Source of the DNA: Entonaema liquescens
Taxonomy: Eukaryota; Ascomycota; Sordariomycetes; Xylariales; Xylariaceae
Length of the DNA stretch: 64,000 nucleotides
Assembly (NCBI GenBank): GCA_902805475.1
Contig: CADCSX010000007.1
Location: 1,178,001 to 1,242,000, forward strand
Direction of reading: 5' to 3'
Shown here: piece by piece, positions 33,836 to 46,413 of the stretch
Layout: each line of letters opens with the position of its first letter
Numbering within the stretch: the stretch's first letter is position 1
Translations under genes and position numbers: made by a program
Notes under the pieces: model-generated
Told to the model about the DNA's origin: nothing
Databases searched by the model: none
The model's input: only the letters and a program-made list of their open reading frames with translations

Positions 33836-34974
33836 TTAACTTGACCCGAGCCACTGTAGCCCATCGTCGAATGCCTGTTGGAACATTTTCGCCGTTAATT
33901 CATTCCCCAAGTCTGGTCTAGTCGCGAACCCGTGTTGTGTTCCTCCGTAAACGAGGAATTTCCAAACCGCCCCACATTCTGGGAGACAACTCAACATCGT
34001 CTGGATCAGGTCTGGCGTGAAAACATCTGTTTCCGCGCAACCTACTAGGATCGGTTTCTTGAGATTACTGATATCAGAAGGTTCAAGGAACGACTGTAAA
34101 ATTAATTAGGATATAGTTCCAAATGATATGCGTCTTGGAATATAAATATGAGAATTCAGAGTCTCTCAGAGAGTATAGCCACAGCATTACCAAGTATAGG
34201 ATATTAAAAAGTGTTTGTTATTGACTCACCGGATGAAAGACCAGTACAGATCCGATAGTTCCATTGTCGAGTTGCGCCAGCTTGAAAGCATGCTTGCCAC
34301 CGAAGCAATGACCAAGTATATGGATCTTAGGTTTCGGTCCTTGCCCACCTCCTTTAATAGTGTTACAGAACTCTGGAAAGAATTTGGCTACAAGCGAAGA
34401 TATGTGTGCGGGGGAGTGCCGCTCTAACCAACTTAGCATATCGATCTTGCGGATAGTTTCCTTTTGCTGTTCATAACCGACAACAGACGTGTCAATTGAT
34501 GTTCAATGGCTTTCTGGGAATTATTCATGAGGGATATTACCTCCGAAGAGAGATTCTCGTATGTATCAAGATCCGTGCCTGGCGTATATAGCATGAAAGT
34601 ATCGGGCAACGCATCGCCTTCAAAGTAGTCTACAACTACCGTCTCGTAGCCTGAGATAAGTTAACGCTACTTGGACCCGATAATAATGCATGCTAAGTGT
34701 TAGTATCTACCACATTGAGCGTATTTATCAGCTAGTCTCTGATTGTGTTTAGCTAGACCAAATCCGTCTGGAAGGTAAAGGATTGTATCGCGGTTAGAGT
34801 CCGTGTTCTGGCGCCGAGGCGTTGACCTGTATATAGGCAATCCAGCAAGGTTTGAAAAAGAGCCCTGCGGTTCATAGGCAGCTATAGCTATTGTGTAAGT
34901 AGCTTGATATTAGATTGTGGTTAAAGATACTTACGATCACCAGCTGATCCCTTGAAACAGTAACATGTAGACAT
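33836..34974 (-). CDS. Dienelactone hydrolase family protein
   Basis: Five exons: 34974-34935, 34887(or 34881)-34711, 34650-34541, 34466-34230 and 34093-33836; all phases agree. The alpha/beta-hydrolase shows the DLH triad: nucleophile Cys in GHCFGGKHAF, Asp in CAETDVFTPD and His in GGTQHGFATRPD, in a protein of about 270 aa. The family hydrolyses dienelactones and related cyclic esters formed in aromatic ring cleavage. Its position beside an FAH-family gene and a ring hydroxylase supports a catabolic role. The N-terminal exon is short (MSTCYCFKG) and typical for fungal members. Confidence 0.9.
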
Positions 34975-35148
34975 ATTGCTTCACTAAAGCATGCAGACGA
35001 CACTATGCGACAGCTGAGATCTAGTTTTATGTCAATGTCAAGAAGCAATGAACGAGTTACATAATTGAGCTTAAGTAGAACAACTGAATTGAGGGGGTCG
35101 GAACCCCACGGCACAGCGCGAATAGCGTCTATCACGTAAACTGATTCA

Positions 35149-36257
35149 TCATTCTGCCTCAAACACAAGTTTGTTCTTCAAAGAACCAATTCCGCTAATG
35201 TTAACCTCAACAACATCACCATCCTTAAGCCAAGGCTGACCGGGCCATTTGGCAGCTATCCCCGCCGGGGTTCCCGTCATGATAATGGTGCCCTGCCTTA
35301 GCGTAGTGCCTCTGCTCGCATGGGCTATGATCTTCTCGATATTGAAAAGCATATCGCTCGTACTTCCGTTCTGTCGAACTTCACCATTAACTGTCGTCTT
35401 AACCGTAAGTGGAGCTTTGGATGATATCAAAGAGCTATGGAGAATCGTAGGGCCAATTGGAGCGAAATAATCAAATGACTTGGCATAAGTGAACTGTCCC
35501 CCTGAATAGGGAGGTCGCTGCCATTTGCGTGAGGAGAGGTCATTTCCCGCCGTGACGCCCAGGACGTAATCAAGAGCCTTTTCCTCAGGTATATTCTTGC
35601 CGGTTTTTGAAATGATAACACACAGCTCCCCCTGAAATCGTGCCCCCTTTAGTTAGTATACTGGCCTTAATGCGACAGGATTTAGGTAAACACGGACCTC
35701 ATAATCCATCAACTCTGCCTGAGGGGGAACTGGAACATCTGAATAAGGGCCAGTCAAAGCATCTATTATAACATTCCGTGATATTAGTAAAATCCGTATC
35801 TATCAGGGAGGAGATAAATGCCAATTGCCACTCACCCGACGGTTTTGTAAAAATGACAGGGTTTGGTGGAATTGCTAGCTAGGCGTATAACAAGGATATC
35901 AGATACAATTCCGAGAGACACTGGATGTACCACAAACATTTGCTTCTTTTGCATGATCCGCGTAGTTCAAACCTATACAGACAAACAGCGGCGTATAAGG
36001 AACTGGTGGAAGCAACTTCAGGATTGAAATATTGTTAGCTATTAAAACACAGAATAACGCATGGGCAACATCATGGTGATTACCTCGTGTACTATGGCAG
36101 TCTTCTCAGTCCGTCGTAGATGGAAGAGATCTCCTTCTAGAAGTGGTACTACTGAACCGACAATATTATCCAACAAACCATTCGTGACGTCTCCATAATG
36201 TTCAATGGACGACTCGTCCAGGAACCGGATTAAATTGGTGAACGTTGGTGAGGACAT
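35149..36257 (-). CDS. Fumarylacetoacetate hydrolase family protein (FAHD-like)
   Basis: Five exons: 36257-36084, 36015-35938, 35878-35836, 35762-35698 and 35631-35149. All introns are GT-AG and phases agree. The FAH domain is complete: CIGLNYADHAKEAN, PVIFTKPSDALTGPYSD, the metal-binding E in MDYE-GELCVII with the E-x-E pattern, DYVLGVTAGNDLSSRKWQ (Asp ligand), FAPIGPTIL, and TGTPAGIA near the C-terminus. Family members cleave or hydrate C-C bonds in acylpyruvates and 2-keto-4-pentenoates after meta-cleavage. This fits the cluster. Confidence 0.93.
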
Positions 36258-36912
36258 AGTAGTGATACTTTGCCACGACTCCTGGATATACACTATACGC
36301 TGTCGTGAAGATATGCTTATATGCGGGGAGCTAAGACATAGATATACGCAACTATCAATAGCAATCTTGATCCTAATAATAGGAACGCATGTGCTTCACG
36401 ATTCCGGCGAGGCCAAGCTCGGCTCCCCACATCCGAAAAAAATAGCCGTACCCCAAAATGCCCTGCGCGTTTAAATGTTACTATACAAATAATATACGAG
36501 CTAATAGTTATTATCACTTAAGTCATTCGTCATCATTGTTACTGGGATTTACCGTAGTGCTGCGCGTAGTCAGTGCCTTACCTAGTTGTAGCTAGTTCTG
36601 TTTTCCTCATCTTAGTAGCCGTAAGTGAGAGCTGCTCGTATAAAGCTACTTTAAAAACTATATATGCTGGTGGGTATTTTATGATTTATATTACTGCGTC
36701 AAGGCCATAAGTAATGATCGACTCTATCTGATATCTAATTAGGTCCCTGCCGACTCCTGAATTTTGTATCCGACCCAAAGCACACCTATCGCCTATCGCC
36801 CACGCTTCAAGAGCGAAACTCGTTTGCGAGATAAATAAAATATTATAGCATCTGCTCCAATAAAATGTCTTTCTAGCAGTAAAGTACAATTGCTAGATTT
36901 TCCATAGCAGGT
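36258..36912. other. Intergenic region
   Basis: No gene recognised. It holds the promoter side of the FAH-family gene. Confidence 0.5.
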
Positions 36913-38932
36913 TTAATGAATGTGAGCCTTCTCCCAGCTGATTAAACGCCAATATGTAGAAGTATGATGTCGGACTTTAGGTCCCCAGAATACAAGTGCA
37001 ATTGCTAAGAAAACAAATGCCGCGAATATACCCGCAATCGTACCAAAAGCCTATCGTAAAAGTGAAATGTCAGTACGTGATGCAGGATGTAGGGGATGGG
37101 CTACAGGGATGATCAACTCACTCTTTCATACCCCTGAGACTCGACCCACGGCACAGTGCCTCTGATGAATCCAAATGCGACGATATTTTTAAACCCGTTA
37201 ATCAATTCCAGGCACTCTGCAGCTACAGGAAAGTAACTGTCGCACACGTATACCATAGCAATAGAAGCAACACCTGTGAGACCGACGCTCATTAGGCCAT
37301 ATGCAACGAAAATGACTGCCCAATGCATCTGCCTCTCAGCGGCGAAGCCGAAAAGAACAGTACCCGTGAAGACCAAAGCGCTAGGGATGAATAAGAGAGC
37401 AAGCCGTTCCTCGGGGAGAAAGATTCCCTTGTTACGGCGGGCACGGTAGGCGGAGTACTTGTCAATAAGAACACCACCAATAATGAAACCGCTTGCTTGG
37501 CCAATCATTCCCGGAACGTTGATCAGCCCTACGTTTCCCACAGTAAAGTTGTATGGTGGCGGTATTAGAAGGCTACCACTCAAGACGTTGACCATAACAG
37601 TGGGAGCAAGGCAAATGGAATCTTCTCTATGTTAGCGTTCAATAAGATTTACCGAGTAATTATAGCTTTAAACTCACAGATAAAAGTAGCCATAAGGCAA
37701 GCCGGATAGACGATCAAGGGGATTGGCCGGAGCATCAGATCGAAGAATGATTCATCTGATGTAGTTCCGGACCAGGGGCTAAGTAGTGCGAAGTAAGGTT
37801 TACGAGGTATGTTGGGATCCGTGGGGAGCGACGACGAAGGAGTACGGCTCGTTGACTTCTCAAGATGCGCAGTATCAGACTTTTCCATGCCACTGCTGGC
37901 TTCAGCGTCTGTTGCTGTCTCCGAAGTCTGCACTGGCCCTGACATCTGTGTAGCCTGATTGGAGAAATTTGACGTGTTTAATGATCGGTTGAATCTTGTT
38001 TCAGGCACAAAGAACATGATCATTAGGAGATTGACGCCTAGAAAGATAGCGCTGAGCCATTTCCCCCATTTTAGTCCCTTATCTAGATCATTTTCTATCA
38101 GTTTCGAGTTGGCTTGTATGAGGATGTTCTGACATACTTTCGATTAGGTAGCCTCCTATCAAGGGTCCTATGCTGCTGCCGAACGCAAGCATGATCAAGT
38201 TCCATGCCATTTTACTGCCTCTTTCGTGTAGGAAGTAAATATCCTAGTGAGACCAGTTAGAACACGAATCGACTATTGGCTAACCGGGGGAAGTATCTCA
38301 CGTTGATAATAGCTGCACCAAGAGCTTCAGACGCTCCTCCACCAAGGCCGCCAACTACACATGCTGCTTGCAGACTACCAAAATGGTCCGTTGATGCCGC
38401 CCAGATAGCCGCTGCAAATGTAATGGCACAGGCTAAGATGAATATGGGCCTCTTCCCAAAATACAGAGCCGAAGGAACCCAAATGAAGTTCTGATAAGAC
38501 AGCAGTGTTAGTAGAATTGGCTTGTTGTAGCGGTCGGATAACTCCTTACCGATACTCCCAGAGTAAGAATGACCCAAGAAATCAAACCCGATGCTTCATC
38601 GACCGATACATTGAAATGTTCAGAGATGAGAACGAAGACGTCCGAGTAAACAGTTCCGCTAATATTGTTTGTGCACGCAAAGGCGCAAACAGATGCGTAT
38701 GCCATATTTTTGCGCCATCTTGGCCACCTCAGCGGGTCATTGGGATCCGTCGATGGCTGCGGAAAGAGAATAAGGTCTTTACTGTCGTGGTGTCGTTCAC
38801 CTTCCAAGTTCTCTATTATTGTGATTCGCAATTAGATGATGTTCTCCGGGGCAAGTTTGACTATAATTTACCTTTGAATAGCAGCACAGTGCCTTCGGTA
38901 GTATCTAACTCCTTAAGTGTTCTGAAATGCAT
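36913..38932 (-). CDS. MFS transporter, DHA1-like
   Basis: Seven exons: 38932-38872, 38812-38550, 38490-38302, 38243-38138, 38082-37678, 37621-37122 and 37050-36913, all in phase. The N-terminus reads GTVLLFKENLEGERHHDSKDLILFPQ then PSTDPNDPLRWPRWRK, the classic entry of fungal DHA1-type (polyamine/drug) carriers. TM segments continue with VPSALYFGKRPIFI, GGASEALGAAIIN, IGPLIGGYLIE, a large Ser/Thr-rich central cytosolic loop, and six more segments ending VFWGPKVRHH. It probably acts at the plasma membrane as an exporter or importer for the compound handled by this cluster. Confidence 0.92.
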
Positions 38933-40206
38933 GGTGCTGATCAAAGTGCTCGTACACACTTGTGATAGCTATTACCACCGAAGATATTACCGAAAAATGT
39001 CGAATCAGTCTTGGAGTAAGAAGATATATAGTTCAAGCTAAAGAGATATAGATAAAGGTGAGTGACTTAATGCACACTACTATAACCTTAGGTAGCTAAC
39101 CGTCCAATCTTGGCTTCCCCGGATTCCCAACTTTCTAATGGGACCCGCTAAGGCGAGATCGTCGCGGGATCTATATGCTTGGCTGCCGTAGCTTGTACGC
39201 GTGTACACTTATGGAATAGTTCCAGCTTGTTACACTTCGAATTGGCATCTAGCTATGGAGTTTTAGTTCATCTAGGCGATCTTGATGGCAGCGAACACCG
39301 CGTTAAGCCACCCTATGGAAAGAACCGCCGGACCGGTGGGGGTCCGATAAGACGAATCCATGCACGGACAGAAGAGACAAGTTGCAGTTATATGCACAGT
39401 AAGCTCAAAAGATAGTCATTCCAAGTGACACGTAATTTACATGGTGATGATACAGGAGAATCTGAATAAAGCCATATTTAGAAAAACCATGGTTCAAACT
39501 ATCCTAAACAAAACGAGTAAGTTTCCAATATTTTTAACTTGGAATCCTTGAGTAAAGGGAAAGGGGAAGGGAAAGGGAAAGAGAATAGACGCGTCGGCAT
39601 GTTAGTCATCACGTGGGTACACGTGACACTCAGGGGGGAGGGGGGGGAGCAACTGGTTGAACTCCGAAATAATATGTTGGGAGCACAAGCCGTTGGTCGG
39701 ATTTTCATTTCAATTCCGTATCTGATTTGAAATCTCTGACTGATGTGTTAGTAAATGGTGAAGTATGATTCGACAACGAAAGTTTATCATATCTAACAGA
39801 ACAAGAACAAAAGGAGTTCCGGTGTTAGTTAACTCAAAAACTAACGGTTAGTCTAAAGCACCCCGGATTTGTGATTTGCGGTTAGCGGTTTGCGGGGTGG
39901 TTTTTTTTTAAACTAAGAAACTCGCTGAACATATCGGCACCTTCGGGGGCCAGAAACAAAGGCCGAGGTGGGTTACGCGGATTTACCGGACAGGATATCC
40001 TATGTTCCTATGCTCCTATGCACCACCCCCTTATGCGTCCACCCGTATTGCGGCTGCAGGACGTCGTGTCTTCTTCAATCTGTGTGACAATATTCAAAAA
40101 TTGCCCGTTGGTTTTATATCGTTTACTTATACTATTCGCTTATAGCTTGATAGCTTATTATAGCGTTGATTATTGATTAATACCGAAAGAAACTATACCG
40201 ATTGAG
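38933..40206. other. Intergenic region between divergent genes
   Basis: 1.27 kb between the MFS gene (-) and the C2H2/Zn2Cys6 regulator (+). It includes a purine-rich AAAGGG-type run (39553-39582) and a G-tract (39631-39648). No gene seen; likely a shared regulatory region. Confidence 0.5.
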
Positions 40207-43200
40207 ATGGCATTTTGTACCTATTGTGGTCAGGAGTTCCAAAGAAATGAGCATCTCGAACGCCACTTAGCTACTCGTAAGCAAACTAGGACCCTACCAT
40301 CTTTGCTGACCTTTTTACCCATAACCCATACTAATAACTCTTCCCCCCGAATCTTGCAGACGCTAATATTAAGCGATTTAAATGTAATATCTGTCATCTA
40401 TCCTTTTCCCGAAGGTATGTCTGACATTACTTTTGTATACCCTTTTTGGTCTCTTTTTTCTTATCCAATTATAATTAATTGTTTCTTGTTTCTAGAGATG
40501 TTCTTCAAAGACATGTGGCGGTTCACGGCGAAACCTCTGCCGATGGACAACCCTCGAGTCAGCCGCTGGCCGGTGTAAGACATCGTACACAAGAAGCTTG
40601 TCGTAATTGTGCAAGGACCAAGACAAAATGCGATTCGAACACACCCTGCAATCGTTGTCGTGTCAAGCAGATTCCATGCGACAGACGACCAAAAAAGGTG
40701 CCAGTACGTGCACCTATGTCTGGCACCGGCCAAGATGTAACGACACCAGGATCAGAGGTGAATACTAGCCGCGATGTTGCGTCTTCTGCTATAAGCATAG
40801 ACACCGACCACGCTAGACCTAATCGGAGTGTTCAAAGCTCTTCGGAGATTAGCGAAGGAGCCGAGAATTCAGCACACAGTTCTGCCCCGTCGCCGGCAAA
40901 GCAGTTGCATGACCACGAAGCTATCATCGGATCCGTTGCTGCTGGTGTATTCGGTGCATTCGTAGACAATGTATCTGAACGAGGCGTGGATAATAATGCT
41001 GTCCCGCCCGGTGGCGGATCATTAGTAATTGGGACGCACATTGAGAACTGGGCCGGCCAAAATCAAACTCTTATAACAACTCGGAATAGCGAACGGACTG
41101 AACAGTCTACTGACACGCTTAGTACAAGTCAGTATGGGGTAATCTGTAATACAGGGTTAACCTCGCACAGCCCTACCGAGCTACAAACCAACGGTTCAGC
41201 TAGCTTGTGGAACGAAGACCGACAGCCATACGACATCCAGTGGCAATATGATACAGACGCCGTGGAGCATCAAGTCATTATCCATGCGTATAACTACTGG
41301 TCGTCATTTCGATGTAACCCATTCGAGGATATGTCAAGGTGTCCTAGAACGGCTGGAGTGCTTCTCGAGAGCCTCGGTCACATGCCAGAGCTGGATAAGC
41401 TATGGGGATGGCTTGGACTCGACTTTGCAAGCCCTAATCCATTCGAGCCTCTCGCAAGCCTACCGCTCCGCGAGAGTGTGCGGGATAAGCTTGCCGCCAT
41501 CTCACAGGCCCTCCTCCAAAAGGCTCTCAGGGTCCATCAACTTGACCCTGCTACAGCTGCCGCCAGTTACCCTTCTCCGTCTCCTGATGGAAACTCCCGT
41601 GGGTTCCTTATTCTCCCACCTTCTGCGACCATGGAACATTTCCTTCGCGAATACATGCGTATATTCGAGCCATTCTATCTTCTTGTTCCCGGGGGCGTTT
41701 TGGATGCAAATATGCTACTAAATGGAGCTAATGATACGTCATCTACTCTTCTTATACTCCTTATGATAGGACAGGGGGCTATGTCGGATCCTACAAACGA
41801 GGCGCGACGTCTATCGGGCGGCTTAACGGAAGTCTGCCGCATTTCCTTATTTGATACGGTTGAAAAGGATGTTTCCGTCTGTCACCAACCGCTATTGCTA
41901 CATTGTGCGCTCGTATTTATTATACAAGCCGCATGGAGCGGCGACAAGTGGCTCATGGATATTGGCCTTGGACAGCGTGGCATTTATATTGCAGTACGTT
42001 TCCTCTTACCATTCACCCCTTTACCCCTTTGTCATTTCTAGGATAGTGCTTGCTCGTAGGATTTGGTACCTAACTATTACTAGATTGTCCGAAACAGTAG
42101 ACTATTCGATGCTCAAGTTAGCCATGTAGAGTCGCTAGAACTTCAGGACGATGCAAGATACGTAGCCTGGCTTGAGCGAGAAAGATTAATCAGGTAAGAT
42201 CACCTCCCGTTTCACCTTAATTCTGCAGTTCACGCACGATTGAAGGGGGTGCTGACATTATATACTTCTATCATCTAGGCTCACGTACACATGGGTTATC
42301 CTAGACTTAGAGCTCAGCTTGTTCCTTGATAGCACCCCTCATATACAAATTGCGGACCTTAACCTAGTCCTCCCTAGCCCTGCAGAGCTATATCTAGCTG
42401 GTGACACTGACACATGGAAACGTGGGATGGACGATACACTGCTAGTGCAGCCGTCCCTGCGTGTACTATTCGAGTGGTTTCTTACCGATCAACTCACGGG
42501 AGATAGACGTCTCTGCCTAACGCCCTCGGCGTTTCGACTATTGCTACATCCTATCTACTCACTCGTTAATAGTTTCCGCCAAGTCCTTAGTTGCTTTAGC
42601 GAGGGGCCGAACTCGCGCTTGTTCTCCCCAGTTACGAAAAGATCTACTGATGTTCGTATGGAGGAAATGCAGGTACTTCTGCACCGCTGGTTCAGCTGGT
42701 ATTGTTCCCGTCTTCGTGAAGCCGAACAGCCAGAAGTCGCGTATAACCAATTTCGGAGCCCATTGATGACGGCGACTCTCATTACTTATCATATTATCTA
42801 TCTTAATACGGTAACGGGGTTTGCCGATATTGAAAGCTTGGCCAGAAGGCGACTGAGCGATTGCCGACTCCGGATACTCTCTTCCACGCATGTTGAGCAG
42901 TATATCCATTGTCCTGATGAGGCCCTCCTTCATGCTGGGCAAATTCTCTACCTTCTTCGAATACTTGATAAGAAGGTCCGGCCGCCATGGTGGCCCGCTG
43001 CTCTCTACCGTGTCACGCTCACTCTCTGGGCGATAAGCGTATTCTGTGGAGCGCGGTGGAAATCGCCGTCGTCGGCTCTCGTACTAATAGATGTTGAGTC
43101 ACGGGACGACGACGATTCAGTATATCGACGTTTCTACTCCAGCGTAGGAGCAAGTGTTGCAGGGTCCAACGCAGCAACAACTTCAGATTCATCCACCAGC

Positions 43201-43392
43201 CATCAGGTCTGCATCCCAGCAATCACAGATCAGAGGGGAGGTGCCGAACCGGTAGCATTGGATGACCCAATCAGAACATTAGAGACTTGCATGTTTGCTT
43301 TTGGAGGTGGCATCACCACGAGGTTCTCAGAAGGAGTCCACACCAAGTTGAAACAGTTTTTGGCTAGTCGATATAGCCTGAGAGATGGGTGA
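40207..43392 (+). CDS. Transcription factor with two C2H2 fingers and a Zn2Cys6 cluster
   Basis: Exons 40207-40276, 40360-40414, 40496-41993, 42084-42193 and 42279-43392; phases agree throughout. Finger 1 is FCTYCGQEFQRNEHLERHLATH, encoded across intron 1. Finger 2 is FKCNICHLSFSRRDVLQRHVAVH, encoded across intron 2. The Zn2Cys6 cluster CRNCARTKTKCDSNTPCNRCRVKQIPC comes next. The middle homology region (fungal specific, QAAWSGDKWLMDIGLGQRG...LTYTWVILDLELSLF) extends to the C-terminus. It is about 950 aa and nuclear. Its position next to the MFS and FAD-monooxygenase genes marks it as a probable local regulator of the block. Confidence 0.93.
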
Positions 43393-43534
43393 TTACTTGG
43401 GCTACTATTTATGCTTCGCCCGGGATCTATTATGCTCAATCTGGCCTCGGAAGCGAGGAAAATGACATCGTCAAATATACAAAACGCTATCCTCAATGCA
43501 GCCTTCTATTATGTTAACATGGCATAAATGTTTC

Positions 43535-44991
43535 TCAAGCATTAGACCCATTAGTCGCTTTGGCCTCTTTACCAGTTGTCCCTACCGGCCAGAACTTCCG
43601 CATGTCAGTCCTCCATTGCGCATAGAGCGGTCGATGGATGCTTTCGAGCTCTTTAGGATCCCCACGAGCCAACGCCCTGAAGTACCAATCCTCCCTCGCT
43701 ACATCGTCCGGCTTGGCGCCATGAAGACGCGTCTTATTGGCGCTGCTAAATGGATGGATGACATTCTGGAAAATCCATCTTCGTTCTGTAGAATAGCGGT
43801 TAAATAGAGTTTCCAGGTTTGGGTTGGACGGTGATGTTGAAAAAGCAATCTGGAGGGTCTGAGCTAATGCATCCCCGTCTAGAAGGCCGGTGCATAGACC
43901 TAAGCCGCCAATGGGGTTATTGATATGCGCTGAGTCTCCTGCAAGAAAACACCGCCCACGATGCATGGTGCTGGCGAGTAACTGGTGCATCTTATATAGG
44001 CTCTTACGCACTACCACGTGGTTACTCGGTCTGGGTCCATCTATCTGGCGTAAGAGAAGTGAATTAACATAATCCGGCTCGAGAACCTGTTCGTCTGTTA
44101 AAGGGGCGCTATCCGGATCATCGTTCGGTTTTGCGGGCACGGCTAAGCTGTATCTCCAAAGACCTTCCTTTCCGGCTTCGACGTGCTCCAATGGCGTCGC
44201 TACCCCCCAAAATGTCTCGTCGACTGTGAAATGGACGGAAAACTCTGGGACGACCGGTGCGATGCGCAGCACATCTGTGGCTAGGAAGCGCTCGGGCCAA
44301 GAATGACCCGAGAGGCGGATTCCGAGGAGCTTGCGGACTGTAGATCTACCGCCGTCGCAAGCGGCGAGATATTGACCTTTAATCACTTTATTTCCCTCTC
44401 GTGGCGTCGATACTGTGACTTGTACTTGGTTCTCGTCCTGTGATAAGCCGATGACTTCGTGCTCCCAAAGAACCTCAACAAACCCCGTCTTTTTCGCGTT
44501 CTCCAAAAAGATCTCCGCAAGCCGACACTGAGCAAGCTGAATTGAATAATGGCCTGGCTTAAACTTTCCGTCGGGACCAGGCTTGCTCATCGCGTTTTTC
44601 CCTATAATCGCGCCAAGTTCTTTGCCGATCACTGTGCCATTGCCGTCAACAATATCAGTTGGGAGTTTGCGCCACACGTAACCCCTGAAGGCATTCCCTC
44701 CGTAGATATTTGGTCATAAAGTCCGATTTCCTGGAAAACGTCATGTACCGGCCCGTAATACCCTATTGCACGTGGTAGTTGGCTGAGCGAGGATTCCTTT
44801 TCCAAGACAATGGTGCGAATCTGATTCATAGCCAGGCGAAGAGCAAGGAGGAGGCCAACCGGGCCAGCGCCTGCTATAATGACTGGGACTACATCGGTTC
44901 CATTGGTATCGTTATGCGCTGGTGTGTTCGTATCTACCCCATTTGTTGTGGGCGTCTCGTGTATTCCATCTGAAGAAGCGTGCGGTGTCAT
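43535..44991 (-). CDS. FAD-dependent aromatic hydroxylase (PheA/TfdB, MhpA-like), with a 1-nt frame break
   Basis: The N-terminal part, 44991 to about 44700, has the dinucleotide motif VIIAGAGPVGLLLALRLA. The rest, to the stop at 43535, carries AACDGGRSTVRKLLGI (DG motif), CFLAGDSAHINNPIGGLGLCTGLLDG (GD motif) and a C-terminal tail, so the enzyme is otherwise complete. The two parts lie in different frames. The family-like join is LYDQISTEG then NAFRGYVWRKLP, which needs one more G in the run of three C's at 44696-44698 on the plus strand. No intron can explain it. This class inserts one oxygen into a phenol. If the shift is real the cluster has lost its hydroxylase; an indel in the assembly is equally likely. 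Confidence 0.88.
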
Positions 44992-45483
44992 TTCTATTCT
45001 ATATAATATTTAAACCTGGTAATAAAATATGACCAGTTTAACAGCCTATGTGAGTCTTGAGATTTGTGAGCCTAACAGCAGGGGATGTGTTGAAACTTTT
45101 TAATCTATAAATGCCAGCGTCTAGTGTTGTTTGAAGCGGATAGCTGGATTTTCCGAGTATGAACTTCGCAGTAATGGTATGAGAATCATGCGATTCGCCT
45201 TTGCAACCGATTCCTATCCGTGGCCGGGTTTTAACTAACTCCCCGAAGAGGTACCCGGAGGAGAACCGAAAGATCTACTCCGACCATGCCGTATCCGGAG
45301 ACATGTGATCGTTCAAATGAAGACCTACCTCTCCACACTTATGAAGCATCGTTAGACTGGATGCTAAGGTTGGTTCTACTAGGTAGCATCGCTATGATTT
45401 CATAAGGTATTTCGTGTGTAGGAGCTTTGTGTTCACTTGTCTTTATATGTCACGATACAGACTTATGGTAAAGAGAGACGAAA
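44992..45483. other. Intergenic region between divergent genes
   Basis: Shared upstream region of the hydroxylase (-) and the acetoacetate-decarboxylase-like gene (+). It includes a near-palindromic TTTCCGAGTATG/CGGAG-rich part around 45150-45300, a possible binding site for a Zn2Cys6 regulator. That is a guess. Confidence 0.4.
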
Positions 45484-46413
45484 ATGAATAGCCGTATCAT
45501 TAGAAGGCTTGCTTCCTCTACGTCTAATAGGATGTCTAATTTACACTATCGAATGCCCACCACATTTGGGCCGTTCCCAGGACCACGCCAATCATTCGAT
45601 GGGCATATCCGCGACGGCTCCGGAACAAGTAACGTGGAAGCTTTCATGACATTCAAAACTAGACAATCCGATCTCAACAGCCTCCTACCTCCCCCTTTCT
45701 CTTTTCAGAAGCCAGGCTCGGAAGCCTATGTCAGCATCACAGCCAAACGGCTAGATAACCTAGAGTGGCTCGCCGGCCGTGGATATAATCTTCTGAGCGT
45801 CTATATACACGGCGTTCAATACACGACGGAAGAAGGCGGAAAAGCTTATCGGGGCACGTATCTTCCCGTGCTCTGGGAGGATATGGCAGACCCGATCATT
45901 AGCGGGAGGGAAGAGTTGGGATATCCGAAGCTATACGCGGATCTAAACATCTCGCAGACAGAAAGCGCATATTCAATGATAGCGAGCTGGCAAGGATCGA
46001 AGTTTGCCGAATTTCGTCTTAGCGGCCTGCGCGTGGAGGAAGATCGGGACGGGATGGGGTCCCGGCGGTTGGCACCCCCCGAAGCTGGGGTGGATGAGGG
46101 GACCCTTCTTTGGCGCTATATGCCATCGACTGGGCGACCCGGGGCAGCAGATGTGGAGTACCCTGTCTTTGTCTCACATGCAGAGGAAGCAAAGAAGCAG
46201 GAAGTTAGGGTGATCAGAAGGTTGACTGCGGGGGAAGGGGAATTCAAGTGGCATCCTTTGGACTGGCACGCGCTGCCGACGTTACACCACATTGTCGCGC
46301 GGCTGGAACGGATCCAGATATTGGATTTGATGGCTTGTGGTCTCGTGGAGAAAATCGGCGGAGGTGATCTCTCTTCGGCAAGGAGAGTTGGGGGCGAACA
46401 GCCGAGTTTGTAA
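45484..46413 (+). CDS. Acetoacetate decarboxylase-like protein (ADC fold)
   Basis: Single exon of 309 aa. It shows the ADC superfamily pattern: PPPFSFQKPGSEAYVSITAKRLDNLEWLAGRGYNLLSVYIHGVQY, TYLPVLWEDMADPIISGREELGYPKLYADL, then a beta-rich C-terminal half. The catalytic Lys of true acetoacetate decarboxylase lies in a GREELGYPK-type context here, so Schiff-base chemistry is possible but decarboxylation of acetoacetate is not proven. Related fungal genes often sit in aromatic or polyketide-catabolic blocks. The start may be at MNSRII or the internal Met before SNLHYR. Confidence 0.88.
   Translation: MNSRIIRRLASSTSNRMSNLHYRMPTTFGPFPGPRQSFDGHIRDGSGTSNVEAFMTFKTRQSDLNSLLPPPFSFQKPGSEAYVSITAKRLDNLEWLAGRGYNLLSVYIHGVQYTTEEGGKAYRGTYLPVLWEDMADPIISGREELGYPKLYADLNISQTESAYSMIASWQGSKFAEFRLSGLRVEEDRDGMGSRRLAPPEAGVDEGTLLWRYMPSTGRPGAADVEYPVFVSHAEEAKKQEVRVIRRLTAGEGEFKWHPLDWHALPTLHHIVARLERIQILDLMACGLVEKIGGGDLSSARRVGGEQPSL

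Noticed and set aside
38505..39041. 178-codon plus-strand open frame
   Set aside because: It overlaps exons 1-2 of the MFS gene in antisense, and its composition is not protein-like.
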